Below, piece after piece: positions 33,888 through 42,663 of a stretch of DNA of 64,000 nt. Positions within the stretch are counted from its first letter, which is position 1. Every line of letters starts with the position of its first letter. The notes under the pieces were generated by a model. It was not told the DNA's origin and searched no databases. It was given only the letters and a program-made list of their open reading frames with translations. The stretch comes from Trebonia kvetii (lineage in GTDB: Bacteria; Actinomycetota; Actinomycetes; Streptosporangiales; Streptosporangiaceae): NCBI RefSeq assembly GCF_007827045.1, contig NZ_RPFW01000004.1, positions 310,001 to 374,000 of the forward strand, read 5' to 3'. A program made the position numbers and the translations under genes.

Positions 33888-35873
33888 TCATACGGCTGAC
33901 CGCTCGCCGATGACCGCCCGCGCCTTCGCAGCCCGCACGGCCTCCTTCAGCGCGGCCAGGTCGAACGCACCGTAGTAGCGGTTGCCGTTGATGAAGAACG
34001 TCGGCGTGCCGGACACGGTGGCCAGGTCCGCGGAGTCCACGTCCTCGGCGACCCGGTAGGCGCCGGAGTGCTTGCGCAGGTCAGTGGTGAACCGCGCCGT
34101 GTCGAGTCCCAGGTCACGCGCGTACCGGATCAGGTCGCTGAAGGTGAGCGCGCCCTGATGGTCCATCAGTGCGTCGTGCATCTCCCAGAACGCGCCCTGC
34201 GCGTCCGCCGCCTCCGAGGCCTCCGCTGCGAGCTGCGCGTGCGGGTGCACGTCGGTCAGCGGCAGGTGCCTGAAGACGAAGCGCAGCTCACCGTACTCCC
34301 TGATCAGGCCGCGCACCGCCGGCTCCGCCTGGCCGCAGTACGGGCACTCGAAGTCGCCGTACTCGACGAGCGTGACCAGGGCGTCCTCGCGCGGACCGCG
34401 GATGTGGTCGCGCTCGGGGTCGACGGGGACGGCCAGGTCGGTGAGGGTCCCCGTGGTGCCGTACAGCGCGCGCAGCCTGGTCCGCGGCGAGAGCCGGCCC
34501 ATGCCGCGGAACACCAGCCAGGTGAGCAGCGTGGCGCAGATCGCGCCGGAAAGCACCCCGAGCTTCGCCTCGGCCAAGTCGTTGCCCGTGAAGGCGAGCG
34601 AGGCGATGAGCAGCGACACCGTGAACCCGATCCCGGCGACCGTGCCGACACCGAGCACCGCGCCCCAGCCGACGGGCGGCGCCAGACGGCGCTTGGTCAC
34701 CTTGCTCACCAGCCACGCGATGCCCGCGGTGCCGAGCGGCTTGCCCGCGACGTAGCCGATCATGATGCCGAGCGTGGCCGGCGAGGTGTAGGCGTGCGCG
34801 AGGAACGACCCGCTGATCTTGATGTCCGCGTTCGCCAGCGCGAACAGCGGGACGATGATGTAGCTGGTCATCCCGTGGTAGCGCTCCTGCAAACGCTCGT
34901 TCGGCGAGATCGCGCCGCGCACCGTCTCGCGCGCCTCGGCCGCCAGGCGCGCGGTGGGCTGCTCGCGGAACAGCCGGAACGCGTCGCTCGCCTGCTCGAG
35001 GTTCTCCCGAGCCGCCGGGTATGCGCAGGTCAGCAGGCCGATGACCAGCCCGGAGACGATCGGGTCGACTCCGGACTCGAAGAAGGCTACCCACGCGCCC
35101 ACCCCGATGAGCAGGTAGGCGGGCGGGTTGCGGAAGCCCCGCCTGTTCAGCACGAAGTACGTCGCGAGCAGCGCCCCGCCGATCAGCAGCGGCAGCCAGG
35201 AGACGTGGCCGCTGTAGAACACGGCGATGATCGCGAGACCGAACAGGTCATCGACGACCGAGAAGGTCAGCAGGTAGGTGCGCACCCGGTCGGGCAGCCG
35301 GCTGCCGCCCGCCAGCGCGAGCGCGCCGAGCGCGAACGCGGTGTCGGTGGAGGCCGCCGCCCCCCAGCCGTGCGCGGTCGGCCGCCCGGCGTTGATCGCC
35401 AGGAAGATCGCGATCGGGACCACCATGCCGCCGACCCCGACGCAGAACGGCAGCGCGAGCCGGCTGCGCACCCGCAGCTCGCCCATGTCCCACTCGCGCC
35501 GCGCCTCCAGGCCGACGACGAGGAAGAACAGCGCCATCAGGCCCGAGTTCACGAACTCGTGCAGGTTCATGGTGATCGCGTGCCCGGCGACGCGGCCAGA
35601 CAGCTCGGTCGCCCACAGCCGGTCGTAGCTGCCCCCGGCGACGTTGACCCAGATCAGCGCCGCGAGCGTGGCCAGGGCGAGAATGGTGGCAGAGCCGGTC
35701 TCTGTGCGCAGGAAGTTCCGCAGCGGCGTCCGCCCGCTCGACGTCCAGGCTGTGCTCGTCGGCGCCGGCGGCGCGGTCCCGGAGCCGGTGCCGGGGTCGT
35801 TGCCGGGCAGATCGGGGCTGGCCTGCCGGACAGTTCCTGCCCGCTCGTCGCTGGCCTGCTGGGGCTCGGTCAT
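33888..35873 (-). CDS. nhaA: NhaA Na+/H+ antiporter fused to a DsbA-like thioredoxin domain
   Basis: A 661-residue fusion. Residues 35-420 are NhaA: ALIWVNVAGGSYDRLW, FVVGLEARREWDMGELR, STDTAFALGALAL and FSVVDDLFGLAIIAVFYS, where the paired Asp residues bind Na+ and protons. From about 470 the DsbA/DSBA-like domain shows VTLVEYGDFECPYCGQAEPAV (active CPYC) and GTPTFFINGNRYYG (cis-Pro loop). The fusion is known in actinobacteria; the thioredoxin domain should lie on the side reached by the C-terminus, but its partner is unknown. The start ATG 35873 follows GACAAT-N6, suggesting a leaderless transcript. Confidence 0.92.
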   Translation of the reverse strand: MTEPQQASDERAGTVRQASPDLPGNDPGTGSGTAPPAPTSTAWTSSGRTPLRNFLRTETGSATILALATLAALIWVNVAGGSYDRLWATELSGRVAGHAITMNLHEFVNSGLMALFFLVVGLEARREWDMGELRVRSRLALPFCVGVGGMVVPIAIFLAINAGRPTAHGWGAAASTDTAFALGALALAGGSRLPDRVRTYLLTFSVVDDLFGLAIIAVFYSGHVSWLPLLIGGALLATYFVLNRRGFRNPPAYLLIGVGAWVAFFESGVDPIVSGLVIGLLTCAYPAARENLEQASDAFRLFREQPTARLAAEARETVRGAISPNERLQERYHGMTSYIIVPLFALANADIKISGSFLAHAYTSPATLGIMIGYVAGKPLGTAGIAWLVSKVTKRRLAPPVGWGAVLGVGTVAGIGFTVSLLIASLAFTGNDLAEAKLGVLSGAICATLLTWLVFRGMGRLSPRTRLRALYGTTGTLTDLAVPVDPERDHIRGPREDALVTLVEYGDFECPYCGQAEPAVRGLIREYGELRFVFRHLPLTDVHPHAQLAAEASEAADAQGAFWEMHDALMDHQGALTFSDLIRYARDLGLDTARFTTDLRKHSGAYRVAEDVDSADLATVSGTPTFFINGNRYYGAFDLAALKEAVRAAKARAVIGERSAV

Positions 35874-35885
35874 ACGTCTATTGTC
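35874..35885 (-). promoter_or_regulatory. Leaderless -10 of nhaA
   Basis: On the minus strand GACAAT (35885-35880), six bases AGACGT, then ATG. It is divergent from the similar signal of the hydrolase gene at 36010. Confidence 0.45.
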
Positions 35886-35997
35886 CCTGAAGACTCGTTT
35901 TGCTTTTCGCGCTCGTTCGCCACCGCGAGCCAAGGCCGTGCCAGGAGGCGAGCGGGGAAATGCGCCACGGCAGGATGACCCCCGTCGGCGCCGGGCC

Positions 35998-36009
35998 TAG
36001 GATCGCCCC
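35998..36009 (+). promoter_or_regulatory. Leaderless -10 of the alpha/beta hydrolase gene
   Basis: TAGGAT (35998-36003) then six bases CGCCCC and ATG 36010; there is no ribosome-binding site. Confidence 0.45.
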
Positions 36010-37107
36010 ATGACGCCAGACAAACAACCAGAAACGCCCACCGATGCCCGCGTCGCGGGCGCCGCCGCGCACTGGGGTTTCCGATTCATCGCGAACGGCA
36101 CCGACTACGGCGACTTCATCGCGACCCTGGCGCGGATCACCCGCTGGGCCGACTGGTGCCGGGAATGGGGCGTCACTGCCGCGCACTACGAGCAGCTCGC
36201 CGAGGCGGCCGACGATGCGGGTCAGGCCGCCACCGCCGCGGGCGCCTGGCAGCGCGCCGCCCTGGCCTGGCACTGGGGCAAGTTCGTCTTCACCGACGAC
36301 CCGGTGCAGCAGCGCGCCGCGCACGAGCGGACCGTCGCCTGCTTCCGCAGGGCCGCCGCGGCGCTCACCCCGCCCGCCGAGCTCGTCCACGTCCCCTACG
36401 GGAACCACGCGCTGGCCGCCTACCTGCGCGTGCCGCCTGGCGAGGCGCCTGGCGAGGCGAAGGCGCCCGCGGTGATCATGGTCCCCGGCCTCGACTCAAC
36501 CAAGGAGGAGCTGCAGGCGAACGCGGAGTTCTTCCTCGCCCGCGGGCTTGCCACCCTCGCCATCGACGGCCCTGGCCAGGGCGAGGCCGAATACGAGCTG
36601 CCCATCGAGCCCCGCTACGAGAAGGTGGCCACCGCGGCCGTGGATTACCTGTGCGGCCGCGACGAGATCGAAGCGACGCGGATCGGCCTGTTCGGCGTGA
36701 GTCTTGGCGGCTACTATGCCGCCCGGGCGGCCGCCTACGAACCGAGGCTGCAGGCGGTCGTCGCCCTGGCCGGCCCGTACCGGCTTGACCTCGGCTGGGA
36801 CGAGCTCCCGCCGCAGACCAGGGCCACCTTCCAGGCGCGCTCCGGCGCGAAGACCGCCGACGAGGCCAGGGCCAAGGCCGCCGAGCTCACACTCGAAGAG
36901 GCGGCCGGGCACATCGCGACACCGCTGCTGATCGTCGGCGGTGGCCGCGACACGATCATCCCCGCCCACCACCAGCAGCGGCTCGCCTCGCGGTTGCCCG
37001 CCGCCGAACTGCTGATCTACCCAGACGGCAGCCACGGGGTCACCAACCGCGCGTACGAGTCGCGCTCCCGGATGGCCGACTGGCTCACCGCCAGGCTGGT
37101 CCCCTAA
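36010..37107 (+). CDS. FrsA-like alpha/beta hydrolase
   Basis: A 365-residue hydrolase with a helical N-terminal cap (1-120) and a canonical alpha/beta core: VIMVPGLDSTKEELQANAEFFLARGLATLAIDGPGQGEAE, nucleophile Ser in IGLFGVSLGGYYAARAA, Asp in LIVGGGRDTIIP and His in YPDGSHGVTN. This matches the FrsA / 2,6-dihydroxypseudooxynicotine-hydrolase group (PF06500-like), which cleaves esters or C-C bonds of diketones. The substrate is unknown. No ribosome-binding site. Confidence 0.88.
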   Translation: MTPDKQPETPTDARVAGAAAHWGFRFIANGTDYGDFIATLARITRWADWCREWGVTAAHYEQLAEAADDAGQAATAAGAWQRAALAWHWGKFVFTDDPVQQRAAHERTVACFRRAAAALTPPAELVHVPYGNHALAAYLRVPPGEAPGEAKAPAVIMVPGLDSTKEELQANAEFFLARGLATLAIDGPGQGEAEYELPIEPRYEKVATAAVDYLCGRDEIEATRIGLFGVSLGGYYAARAAAYEPRLQAVVALAGPYRLDLGWDELPPQTRATFQARSGAKTADEARAKAAELTLEEAAGHIATPLLIVGGGRDTIIPAHHQQRLASRLPAAELLIYPDGSHGVTNRAYESRSRMADWLTARLVP

Positions 37108-37216
37108 ATTCGGGATCATCCGGAACGGGTGCGTGGTTCCCGCCACCCCCGCCGCACGTCACATCGTCGCAGGCGCGGCCCGTCAACGACAGCGCCGCGC
37201 GCAGGGAGGCCCCGCG

Positions 37217-38902
37217 ATGCCCACGCACCAGGTGACCAACCAGCCGCCGCCGCTCGCCGGCTACGACGCGTCGGCCGACCCCGCGCTGCACGACGCCCTG
37301 CGCGCGTTCCACCCGGACGGACGCCAGGGTGCTGGCGCCGCTCCGGGCCCCGACACTCCCGACAGTCCGCAGACCGCGCTGGCCCAGCTGCGCGGCATCG
37401 GCCGCCTCGCGGGCAGCGAGCGCGCGCAGGAGCAGGGCAGGCTGGCCAACGAGAACCCGCCGAAGCTGCGCACCCACGACCGCTACGGCCACCGGATCGA
37501 CGAGGTGGAGTTCCACCCCGCCTGGCATGAGCTGATGACGACGGCGATCGAGCACGGGCTGCACGCGACCCCGTGGCAGGACCCGCGTCCCGGCGCGCAC
37601 CTGGATCGTGCCGCCCGGTTCTACCTGTGGGGCCAGGCCGAGGCGGGCCACCTCTGCCCCGTCTCGATGACCTACGCGGTCGTCCCGGCCCTGCGGCACG
37701 CTCCAGAGCTGGCCGCACGGTACGAGCCGCTGCTCGCCGCCACGGTGTACGACAAGGGCCACCGCCCGGCGGCCGCCAAGCAGGGCCTGACCGCGGGCAT
37801 GTCGATGACGGAGAAGCAGGGCGGCTCCGACGTCCGCGCCAACACGACAGTTGCGGTCAGCGCCGCGGACGGCAGCTACCGCATCACCGGCCACAAGTGG
37901 TTCACCTCCGCCCCGATGGGCGACCTGTTCCTGGTGCTCGCCCGCACGCCAGGGGCGGACCTGTCCTGCTTCCTGCTGCCGCGCGTGCTGCCCGACGGCA
38001 GCCGCAACGGCATGCACCTGCAACGGCTCAAGGACAAGCTCGGCAACCGCTCGAACGCCTCCGCCGAGGTCGAGTACTCCGATGCGACCGCCTGGCTGGT
38101 CGGCGAGGAGGGGCGCGGGGTGCGGACCATCCTGGACATGGTCAACGCCACCAGGCTCGACTGCGTGCTCGCCGCGGCGACGGGGATGCGCCTCGGCGTG
38201 CTGCACGCCGCGCACCACGCGCGGCACCGGAGCGCGTTCGGCAGGCCGCTGCTTGACCAGCCGCTGATGGCCAACGTCCTGGCCGACCTGGCGGTCGAAT
38301 CCGAGGCCGCCACGGTGGTGGCGATGCGGCTGGCCGCCGCGGCGGACCGGGCGGCGGGCGGCGACGAGCGGGAACGGGCGTTCCGCCGGCTCGCGCTGGC
38401 CGCCGTGAAGTACCACGTGTGCAAGCTGGCCCCGGCGCATGCCGCGGAGGCGCTCGAGTGCCTGGGCGGCAACGGCTACGTGGAGGAGTCCGGCATGCCC
38501 AGGCTGTACCGTGAGGCGCCGCTCGGGTCGATCTGGGAGGGCTCGGGCAACGTGGCCGCGCTGGACACGCTGCGCGCGCTGACCCGCCAGCCGGAGGCCG
38601 CCGATGCCTTCTTCGCCGAACTCGACCTGGCGCGCGGCGCCGATGGCAGGCTCGACGACGCGCTCGACCGGCTGCGCAAGGACGCCGCGGAACCGTCGGA
38701 GGCCGGCGGCAGGCGCCTCGCCGAGTCGCTGGCGGTCACCTTGCAGGCGTCTCTGCTTGTCAGGCACGGCCACCCGGCGATCGCTGACGCCTTCGCGGCC
38801 ACCCGGCTGGCGGCGGGTGGCGGCCGCGCCTACGGCACGCTGCCGCGCGGCGTGTCCTTCGCGGACATCGTCGCGAGGGCGACCCCGGACAACGGCGCAT
38901 AA
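37217..38902 (+). CDS. AidB-like acyl-CoA dehydrogenase
   Basis: A 561-residue flavoprotein of the AidB branch. The N-terminus HQVTNQPPPLAGYD is diagnostic of AidB, followed by HRIDEVEFHPAWHELM and GMSMTEKQGGSDVRANTT (FAD/substrate region), GHKWFTSAPMGDLFLVLA, FGRPLLDQPLMANVLADLAVE and ECLGGNGYVEESGMPRLYREAPL. E. coli AidB is an alkylation-response protein that binds DNA and may protect it; isovaleryl-CoA activity is weak. The start ATG 37217 has GGGAGG upstream; the longer open frame to 37133 is not supported. Confidence 0.9.
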   Translation: MPTHQVTNQPPPLAGYDASADPALHDALRAFHPDGRQGAGAAPGPDTPDSPQTALAQLRGIGRLAGSERAQEQGRLANENPPKLRTHDRYGHRIDEVEFHPAWHELMTTAIEHGLHATPWQDPRPGAHLDRAARFYLWGQAEAGHLCPVSMTYAVVPALRHAPELAARYEPLLAATVYDKGHRPAAAKQGLTAGMSMTEKQGGSDVRANTTVAVSAADGSYRITGHKWFTSAPMGDLFLVLARTPGADLSCFLLPRVLPDGSRNGMHLQRLKDKLGNRSNASAEVEYSDATAWLVGEEGRGVRTILDMVNATRLDCVLAAATGMRLGVLHAAHHARHRSAFGRPLLDQPLMANVLADLAVESEAATVVAMRLAAAADRAAGGDERERAFRRLALAAVKYHVCKLAPAHAAEALECLGGNGYVEESGMPRLYREAPLGSIWEGSGNVAALDTLRALTRQPEAADAFFAELDLARGADGRLDDALDRLRKDAAEPSEAGGRRLAESLAVTLQASLLVRHGHPAIADAFAATRLAAGGGRAYGTLPRGVSFADIVARATPDNGA

Positions 38903-38907
38903 ATAAC

Positions 38908-38947
38908 CGGCGCCGGGCGGGTCCGGCGTGTTACCCGCCCGGCGCCG
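38908..38947 (+). terminator. Hairpin after the AidB-like gene
   Basis: A perfect 15-bp GC stem CGGCGCCGGGCGGGT / ACCCGCCCGGCGCCG with a 10-nt loop starts 6 nt after the stop. There is no U-run. A second, imperfect hairpin (GGGCCGGGAAT / ATTCCCGGGCCC) follows at about 38953-38998. Confidence 0.65.
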
Positions 38948-39011
38948 TCCTCGGGCCGGGAATGCCGGGCGCAGCGCGCCACGTAATTCCCGGGCCCCCG
39001 TCACCTGACAA

Positions 39012-39124
39012 CCCGGGGGACGACCCCCGTACCCCCGCTTGCTGATCGCCCGATGGCAAAGGGCGCCATCGTATCGGGCGCTCAGCAAGCGATTCTCCCG
39101 GGGGGACGACCCCCCGTACCCCCC
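39012..39124. repeat. Structured GC element, copy A (tail - bulged hairpin - tail)
   Basis: First comes a tail CCC-G5-ACGA-C5-GTA-C5 (39012-39036), then a hairpin with arms 39036-39057 and 39065-39091 (CGCTTGCTGA...CGATGGC / GCCATCG...TCAGCAAGCG) carrying a 5-nt bulge ACGAT on one arm, then a 5-nt spacer and a longer tail CCC-G6-ACGA-C6-GTA-C6 (39097-39124). Copy B at 44.3 kb has the same core and geometry. It lies between the AidB-like gene and the 3' end of the GH3 gene. Confidence 0.8.
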
Positions 39125-39149
39125 GATGCGGAGGGAGGGTTCCGGAGGG

Positions 39150-40658
39150 TCAGGCGAGGCCCAGTGCCTCCGCCGCCGCCTGCGCGCAGGCCCGCGAGGC
39201 GCCGTAGGTGGCCAGGTAGGAGATCTCGGCCGGCGGCGCCCAGGCGGGCACCCCCATCTCGACGAGGATCAGGTCGGGGCGCGCCTTGACCAGGTCGCCG
39301 ATCAGCGGGAGCACGCCCCGGGCGTCCCGCACCGCGAGCACCAGGGACCGGCCCTCGGCATCCGCGAGAATCCCGGCCGCCGCCGCCCCGTCGTCGTCGG
39401 CCAGCTCGACGCGGTGAACGTCGGCCCACGGCTCGAAGCCCCAGGGGAACCGGCCGGCGGCGATGTTCTCCTCCGGCTCGACCTCGACCACGAGCGGGTC
39501 GGTGAGCGGGCCGGGGACCGGGCCTGAGCTGCGCAGCGCGCGCCGCGCGGCGACAAGGCCGATGCCGTCGCCCGCGCCGACCGCGCCGTCGGCCGCGATG
39601 CCTGACGCGTCGCGGTCCGCCGTCAGCCGCGCCCGCAGCCCGGCGACCCGCGCGGCCGCCTCCTCGAGCCGCCGCGCGGGGAGCCTGCCCGACGTCACCG
39701 CGTCGGCGAGCGCGGAGCGCACCGCGTGGTACATCGCCTCGTCGGTGTCCCGGCCGAGGCAGAGCAGGTCGGTGCCGGCGATCACCGCGAGCACCGCGGC
39801 CTCCGGGATGCCGAACGCGGCGCTCGCCGCCTTCATCTCCAACGCGTCGCAGATCACCACGCCGTCGAAGCCGAGTTCGCCGCGGAGCAGGCCGGTGATG
39901 GCGGCGGGCGACAGCGTGGCGGGCAGTTCACCGGTCAGCTCGGGCACCCGCAGGTGTCCCGGCATCATGGCGAGCGACTCCGCTTCGACGGCCGCGACGA
40001 ACGGCGGCAGGTCGCGGACGCGCAGGTCCCGCATCGTCCCGGCCACGGTGGCGAGCTCACGGTGGCTGTCGCCCGCGGTGCTGCCGTGCCCGGGGAAGTG
40101 CTTGGCGCAGGCGGCCACCCCGGCCGACTGCAGGCCGGCCACCGCGGCCGCGACGTGCCGCGCGACGAGCGCGGGGTCGGAGCCGAACGACCGGGTGCCG
40201 ACCACCAGGCTCCCGTCGGGAGCGAGCACGTCGGCGCACGGCGCGAGGTCGGTGTTGATGCCGAGCCGCGCCAGGTCGGTGCCGATCGCCGCGTACACGG
40301 ACCTGGTGAGTGCCACGTCGTCCACCGCGCCGAGCGCGGCGTTGCCCGGGTAGGGCGAACCTGACGTATACGTCACCCTGGTGACGTCGCCGCCCTCTTC
40401 GTCGATGGCGATGATCGGCTCGGCCCCAGCCCCCCCTCGTTTGGCCGCGTCACGCAGTGTCGCGGTCAGGGCGGCGGTGTCTCCGGTCATGTTCGAGCCG
40501 AAGAAGGTGACTCCGGCGAGCCCGCGGCCGAGCGCGCGCAGCAGCCACGGGGGTGGCGTCGTGCCGAAGAACGGCGGAATGAGGATGGCGTCGGCGAGCG
40601 CGGCGAGCCCCGGGTCGATGTCTGGCTCCAGCGGCTCAACGGAATCCAGAGCCGTCAT
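39150..40658 (-). CDS. Glycoside hydrolase family 3, beta-N-acetylhexosaminidase-like (NagZ)
   Basis: A 502-residue GH3 enzyme. The NagZ signature is KHFPGHGSTAGDSHRELATV (His-Asp acid/base pair on the mobile loop); the nucleophile Asp is in GVVICDALEMKAA, corresponding to the family's SDDLxM; RPDLILVEMG and similar strands form a C-terminal alpha/beta domain. NagZ removes GlcNAc from muropeptides or chito-oligomers. There is no signal peptide, so it works on imported sugars. The start overlaps the permease stop by 4 nt, so it is the last gene of the transporter operon. Whether its substrate is peptidoglycan- or chitin-derived cannot be told. Confidence 0.88.
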   Translation of the reverse strand: MTALDSVEPLEPDIDPGLAALADAILIPPFFGTTPPPWLLRALGRGLAGVTFFGSNMTGDTAALTATLRDAAKRGGAGAEPIIAIDEEGGDVTRVTYTSGSPYPGNAALGAVDDVALTRSVYAAIGTDLARLGINTDLAPCADVLAPDGSLVVGTRSFGSDPALVARHVAAAVAGLQSAGVAACAKHFPGHGSTAGDSHRELATVAGTMRDLRVRDLPPFVAAVEAESLAMMPGHLRVPELTGELPATLSPAAITGLLRGELGFDGVVICDALEMKAASAAFGIPEAAVLAVIAGTDLLCLGRDTDEAMYHAVRSALADAVTSGRLPARRLEEAAARVAGLRARLTADRDASGIAADGAVGAGDGIGLVAARRALRSSGPVPGPLTDPLVVEVEPEENIAAGRFPWGFEPWADVHRVELADDDGAAAAGILADAEGRSLVLAVRDARGVLPLIGDLVKARPDLILVEMGVPAWAPPAEISYLATYGASRACAQAAAEALGLA

Positions 40659-41587
40659 CCCTTCACCGCGCCTGCGACCAGGCCGCTCGCCAGCCGGCGC
40701 TGGGTGAGCAGGAAGAACGCGAGGACAGGAATGGTGAAGAGGGTGGAGGATGCCATGATCGCGCCCCAGTCGGTGGAATTCTGGCCGTAGAAGTACTGCA
40801 CGTACAACGGCAGGGTGAACTTAGCGGTGTCGGTGCCGAGGAAGGTCAGCGCGAACACGAACTCGTTGTAGGCGAAGATGAACGCGAACACGCTGGTGGA
40901 GACGAGCCCGGGGGACACCATCGGCAGCAGGATGTGCCAGAAGCGCGTCCAGGCCCCGGCCCCGTCGATCGCCGCCGCTTCCTCAAGCTCCTTCGGCACG
41001 GTCGCCGCGAAGTTGCGCAGCATCCAGATCGTGACCGGCAGCGCGAACGCGGTGTAGACGGCGATCAGCCCGACGAGGCTGTCGAGCAGGTTGAGCTTGC
41101 GGAAGTCGATGAACAGCGAGACGACGAGCGCCTGCTGCGGCAGCAGCTGCACGATCAGCAGCATGATCAGGTAGGTGGTGCGGAACCTGAACTTGAACCG
41201 CCCTAGCGCGATCGCGGCGAGCAGCCCGACCAGCGACGACACCGCGACCGAGACGATCGTGATGAAGAGGCTGTTCTTGAGGAAGTTCCAGTACGACATC
41301 CCGATCACGGAACCGCTGAAGACGTTGCGGAAGTTCGCCAGCGTCGGGTGCAGCGGTATCGGGTGCGGCGTCAGCGAGTACAACTCGCTGGCCGGCTTGA
41401 ACGCCGTGGAGATCATCCACAGCACGGGAAACAGCGCGAACAGGGCAACGAGCAATCCGGCCAGGTTCAGTGCGGCCTTGCGTGACACGCGGCCGAAGCG
41501 CCGGCCACCGTGACCGGACACAGCACGGCTGGACACGGCACGGCTAGACACAGCGGTGCCAGTGCCAGACACGGGGACGGACGTCAT
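40655..41587 (-). CDS. Carbohydrate ABC transporter permease (MalG type)
   Basis: A 310-residue inner-membrane subunit with six helices (first LAGLLVALFALFPVLWMISTAFK) and the EAA loop KELEEAAAIDGAGAWTRFWHILLPMVSPGL that docks onto the ATPase. The N-terminal 30 residues are a low-complexity Ser/Val/Gly stretch with short repeats (AVSSRAVSSRAVSG). It overlaps both neighbours by 4 nt. Confidence 0.93.
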   Translation of the reverse strand: MTSVPVSGTGTAVSSRAVSSRAVSGHGGRRFGRVSRKAALNLAGLLVALFALFPVLWMISTAFKPASELYSLTPHPIPLHPTLANFRNVFSGSVIGMSYWNFLKNSLFITIVSVAVSSLVGLLAAIALGRFKFRFRTTYLIMLLIVQLLPQQALVVSLFIDFRKLNLLDSLVGLIAVYTAFALPVTIWMLRNFAATVPKELEEAAAIDGAGAWTRFWHILLPMVSPGLVSTSVFAFIFAYNEFVFALTFLGTDTAKFTLPLYVQYFYGQNSTDWGAIMASSTLFTIPVLAFFLLTQRRLASGLVAGAVKG

Positions 41588-42645
41588 GCGAGTGACCCTT
41601 GCTTGATGGCGGCACGGACGTACCCGACCGTGACGATGAGCAGGATGATCGTGAGGACGAACGCGGCCGCGGAGGCGAGGCCGTAGTGCGGCGGCTGGGT
41701 GAACGCCTGGGAGTACTCATAGAGCCCGAGGTTGTACTCGTCCCGGTTCCCGAGGTCACCGGTGATGATGTACGCCTGGGTGAACATGCCGAAGTCCCAG
41801 ATCGTCGACAGCAGGGCCAGCACCAGGAACACCGGGCGCAGGATCGGGAACGTCACCTTCCAGAAGGTCCGCCAGGCACCCGCGCCGTCCACCCGCGCCG
41901 CCTCGAGCAGCTCGGACGGCAGCGTGCGCAGCCCGGCGAGCACGGTGACCGCGATGAACGGGAAGCCGGTCCAGACCAGCATCACGGTCAGCACGGTATA
42001 GGCGGGCAGCGTGGCGTTCGTCCAGGAGAAGCTGGCCCAGTGCGCCCCGCCGCCCAGCCAGGACGGGAGCTTGGCAAGCGCCCAGTCGACGACGCCGCCG
42101 TCCGGGTCGACGAGCCAGGCGAAGATCACGCTCGCGGACACCGCCGGCGTCGCCCAGGCGAGCAGCGCGGACACGGACACGAACGTGCGCATCTTCGGCC
42201 CGAGCCGCACGAGCAGCAGCCCGACGAGGGTCCCGACGATCAGCGTGAGCGGCACCACGACAAGCGCGAAGTAGACGCTGGTCTTCAGGGACTGCCAGAA
42301 CTCCGGGTCGTGCAGGATCTGGCTGTAGTTCGAGAACCCGATCCAGTGGGCGGGCAGGACGCCGCTGATCTGCATCAGCCCGTAGTCCTGGAAGGAGAAC
42401 AGCCCGACCTGGATGGCTGGCCACAGGATCAGCGCGCCGATGACCGCGGTCGCGGGGAGCAGCAGCAGGTAGGGGCCCGCCCCGTGCTTCCTGGTCCAGA
42501 TGGCGAGCCGCTGCTGGATTGACAGGTGAGAGGCAGCCGATGCCGAACGCCCGGCCGTGTTACGCGAGCCGTCCGGCTCCTGCTCTTGGGGGGTGGAGCC
42601 GGCCGGGGAGGAGTTCCCCGGCCGGCTCTGCGAAGAGGTCACCAT
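41584..42645 (-). CDS. Carbohydrate ABC transporter permease (MalF type)
   Basis: A 353-residue permease. After a soluble 50-residue Ser/Gln-rich N-terminus, six helices begin at PYLLLLPATAVIGALILWPAIQVGLFSF; the EAA loop is LPSELLEAARVDGAGAWRTFWKVTFPILRPV. It pairs with the MalG-type permease and the binding lipoprotein. No ATPase gene is present in the operon, as is common in actinomycetes where MsiK energises several sugar transporters. Confidence 0.93.
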   Translation of the reverse strand: MVTSSQSRPGNSSPAGSTPQEQEPDGSRNTAGRSASAASHLSIQQRLAIWTRKHGAGPYLLLLPATAVIGALILWPAIQVGLFSFQDYGLMQISGVLPAHWIGFSNYSQILHDPEFWQSLKTSVYFALVVVPLTLIVGTLVGLLLVRLGPKMRTFVSVSALLAWATPAVSASVIFAWLVDPDGGVVDWALAKLPSWLGGGAHWASFSWTNATLPAYTVLTVMLVWTGFPFIAVTVLAGLRTLPSELLEAARVDGAGAWRTFWKVTFPILRPVFLVLALLSTIWDFGMFTQAYIITGDLGNRDEYNLGLYEYSQAFTQPPHYGLASAAAFVLTIILLIVTVGYVRAAIKQGSLA

Positions 42646-42663
42646 AGGAAGGTACGGCTAGCT

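Noticed and set aside
34068-35978. 636-codon plus-strand open frame
   Set aside because: It is opposite nhaA, low complexity, with no family resemblance.
37085-39088. 667-codon minus-strand open frame
   Set aside because: It is opposite the AidB-like gene and has Arg/Gly/Pro-rich composition typical of a high-GC antisense frame.
39053-39124. Open frames through both structured elements giving similar peptides (MAKGAIVSGAQ and MAKAAIVSATQ)
   Set aside because: Base differences between copies follow stem pairing rather than codon position, and the tails are read in different frames, so the similarity comes from the shared RNA/DNA structure.
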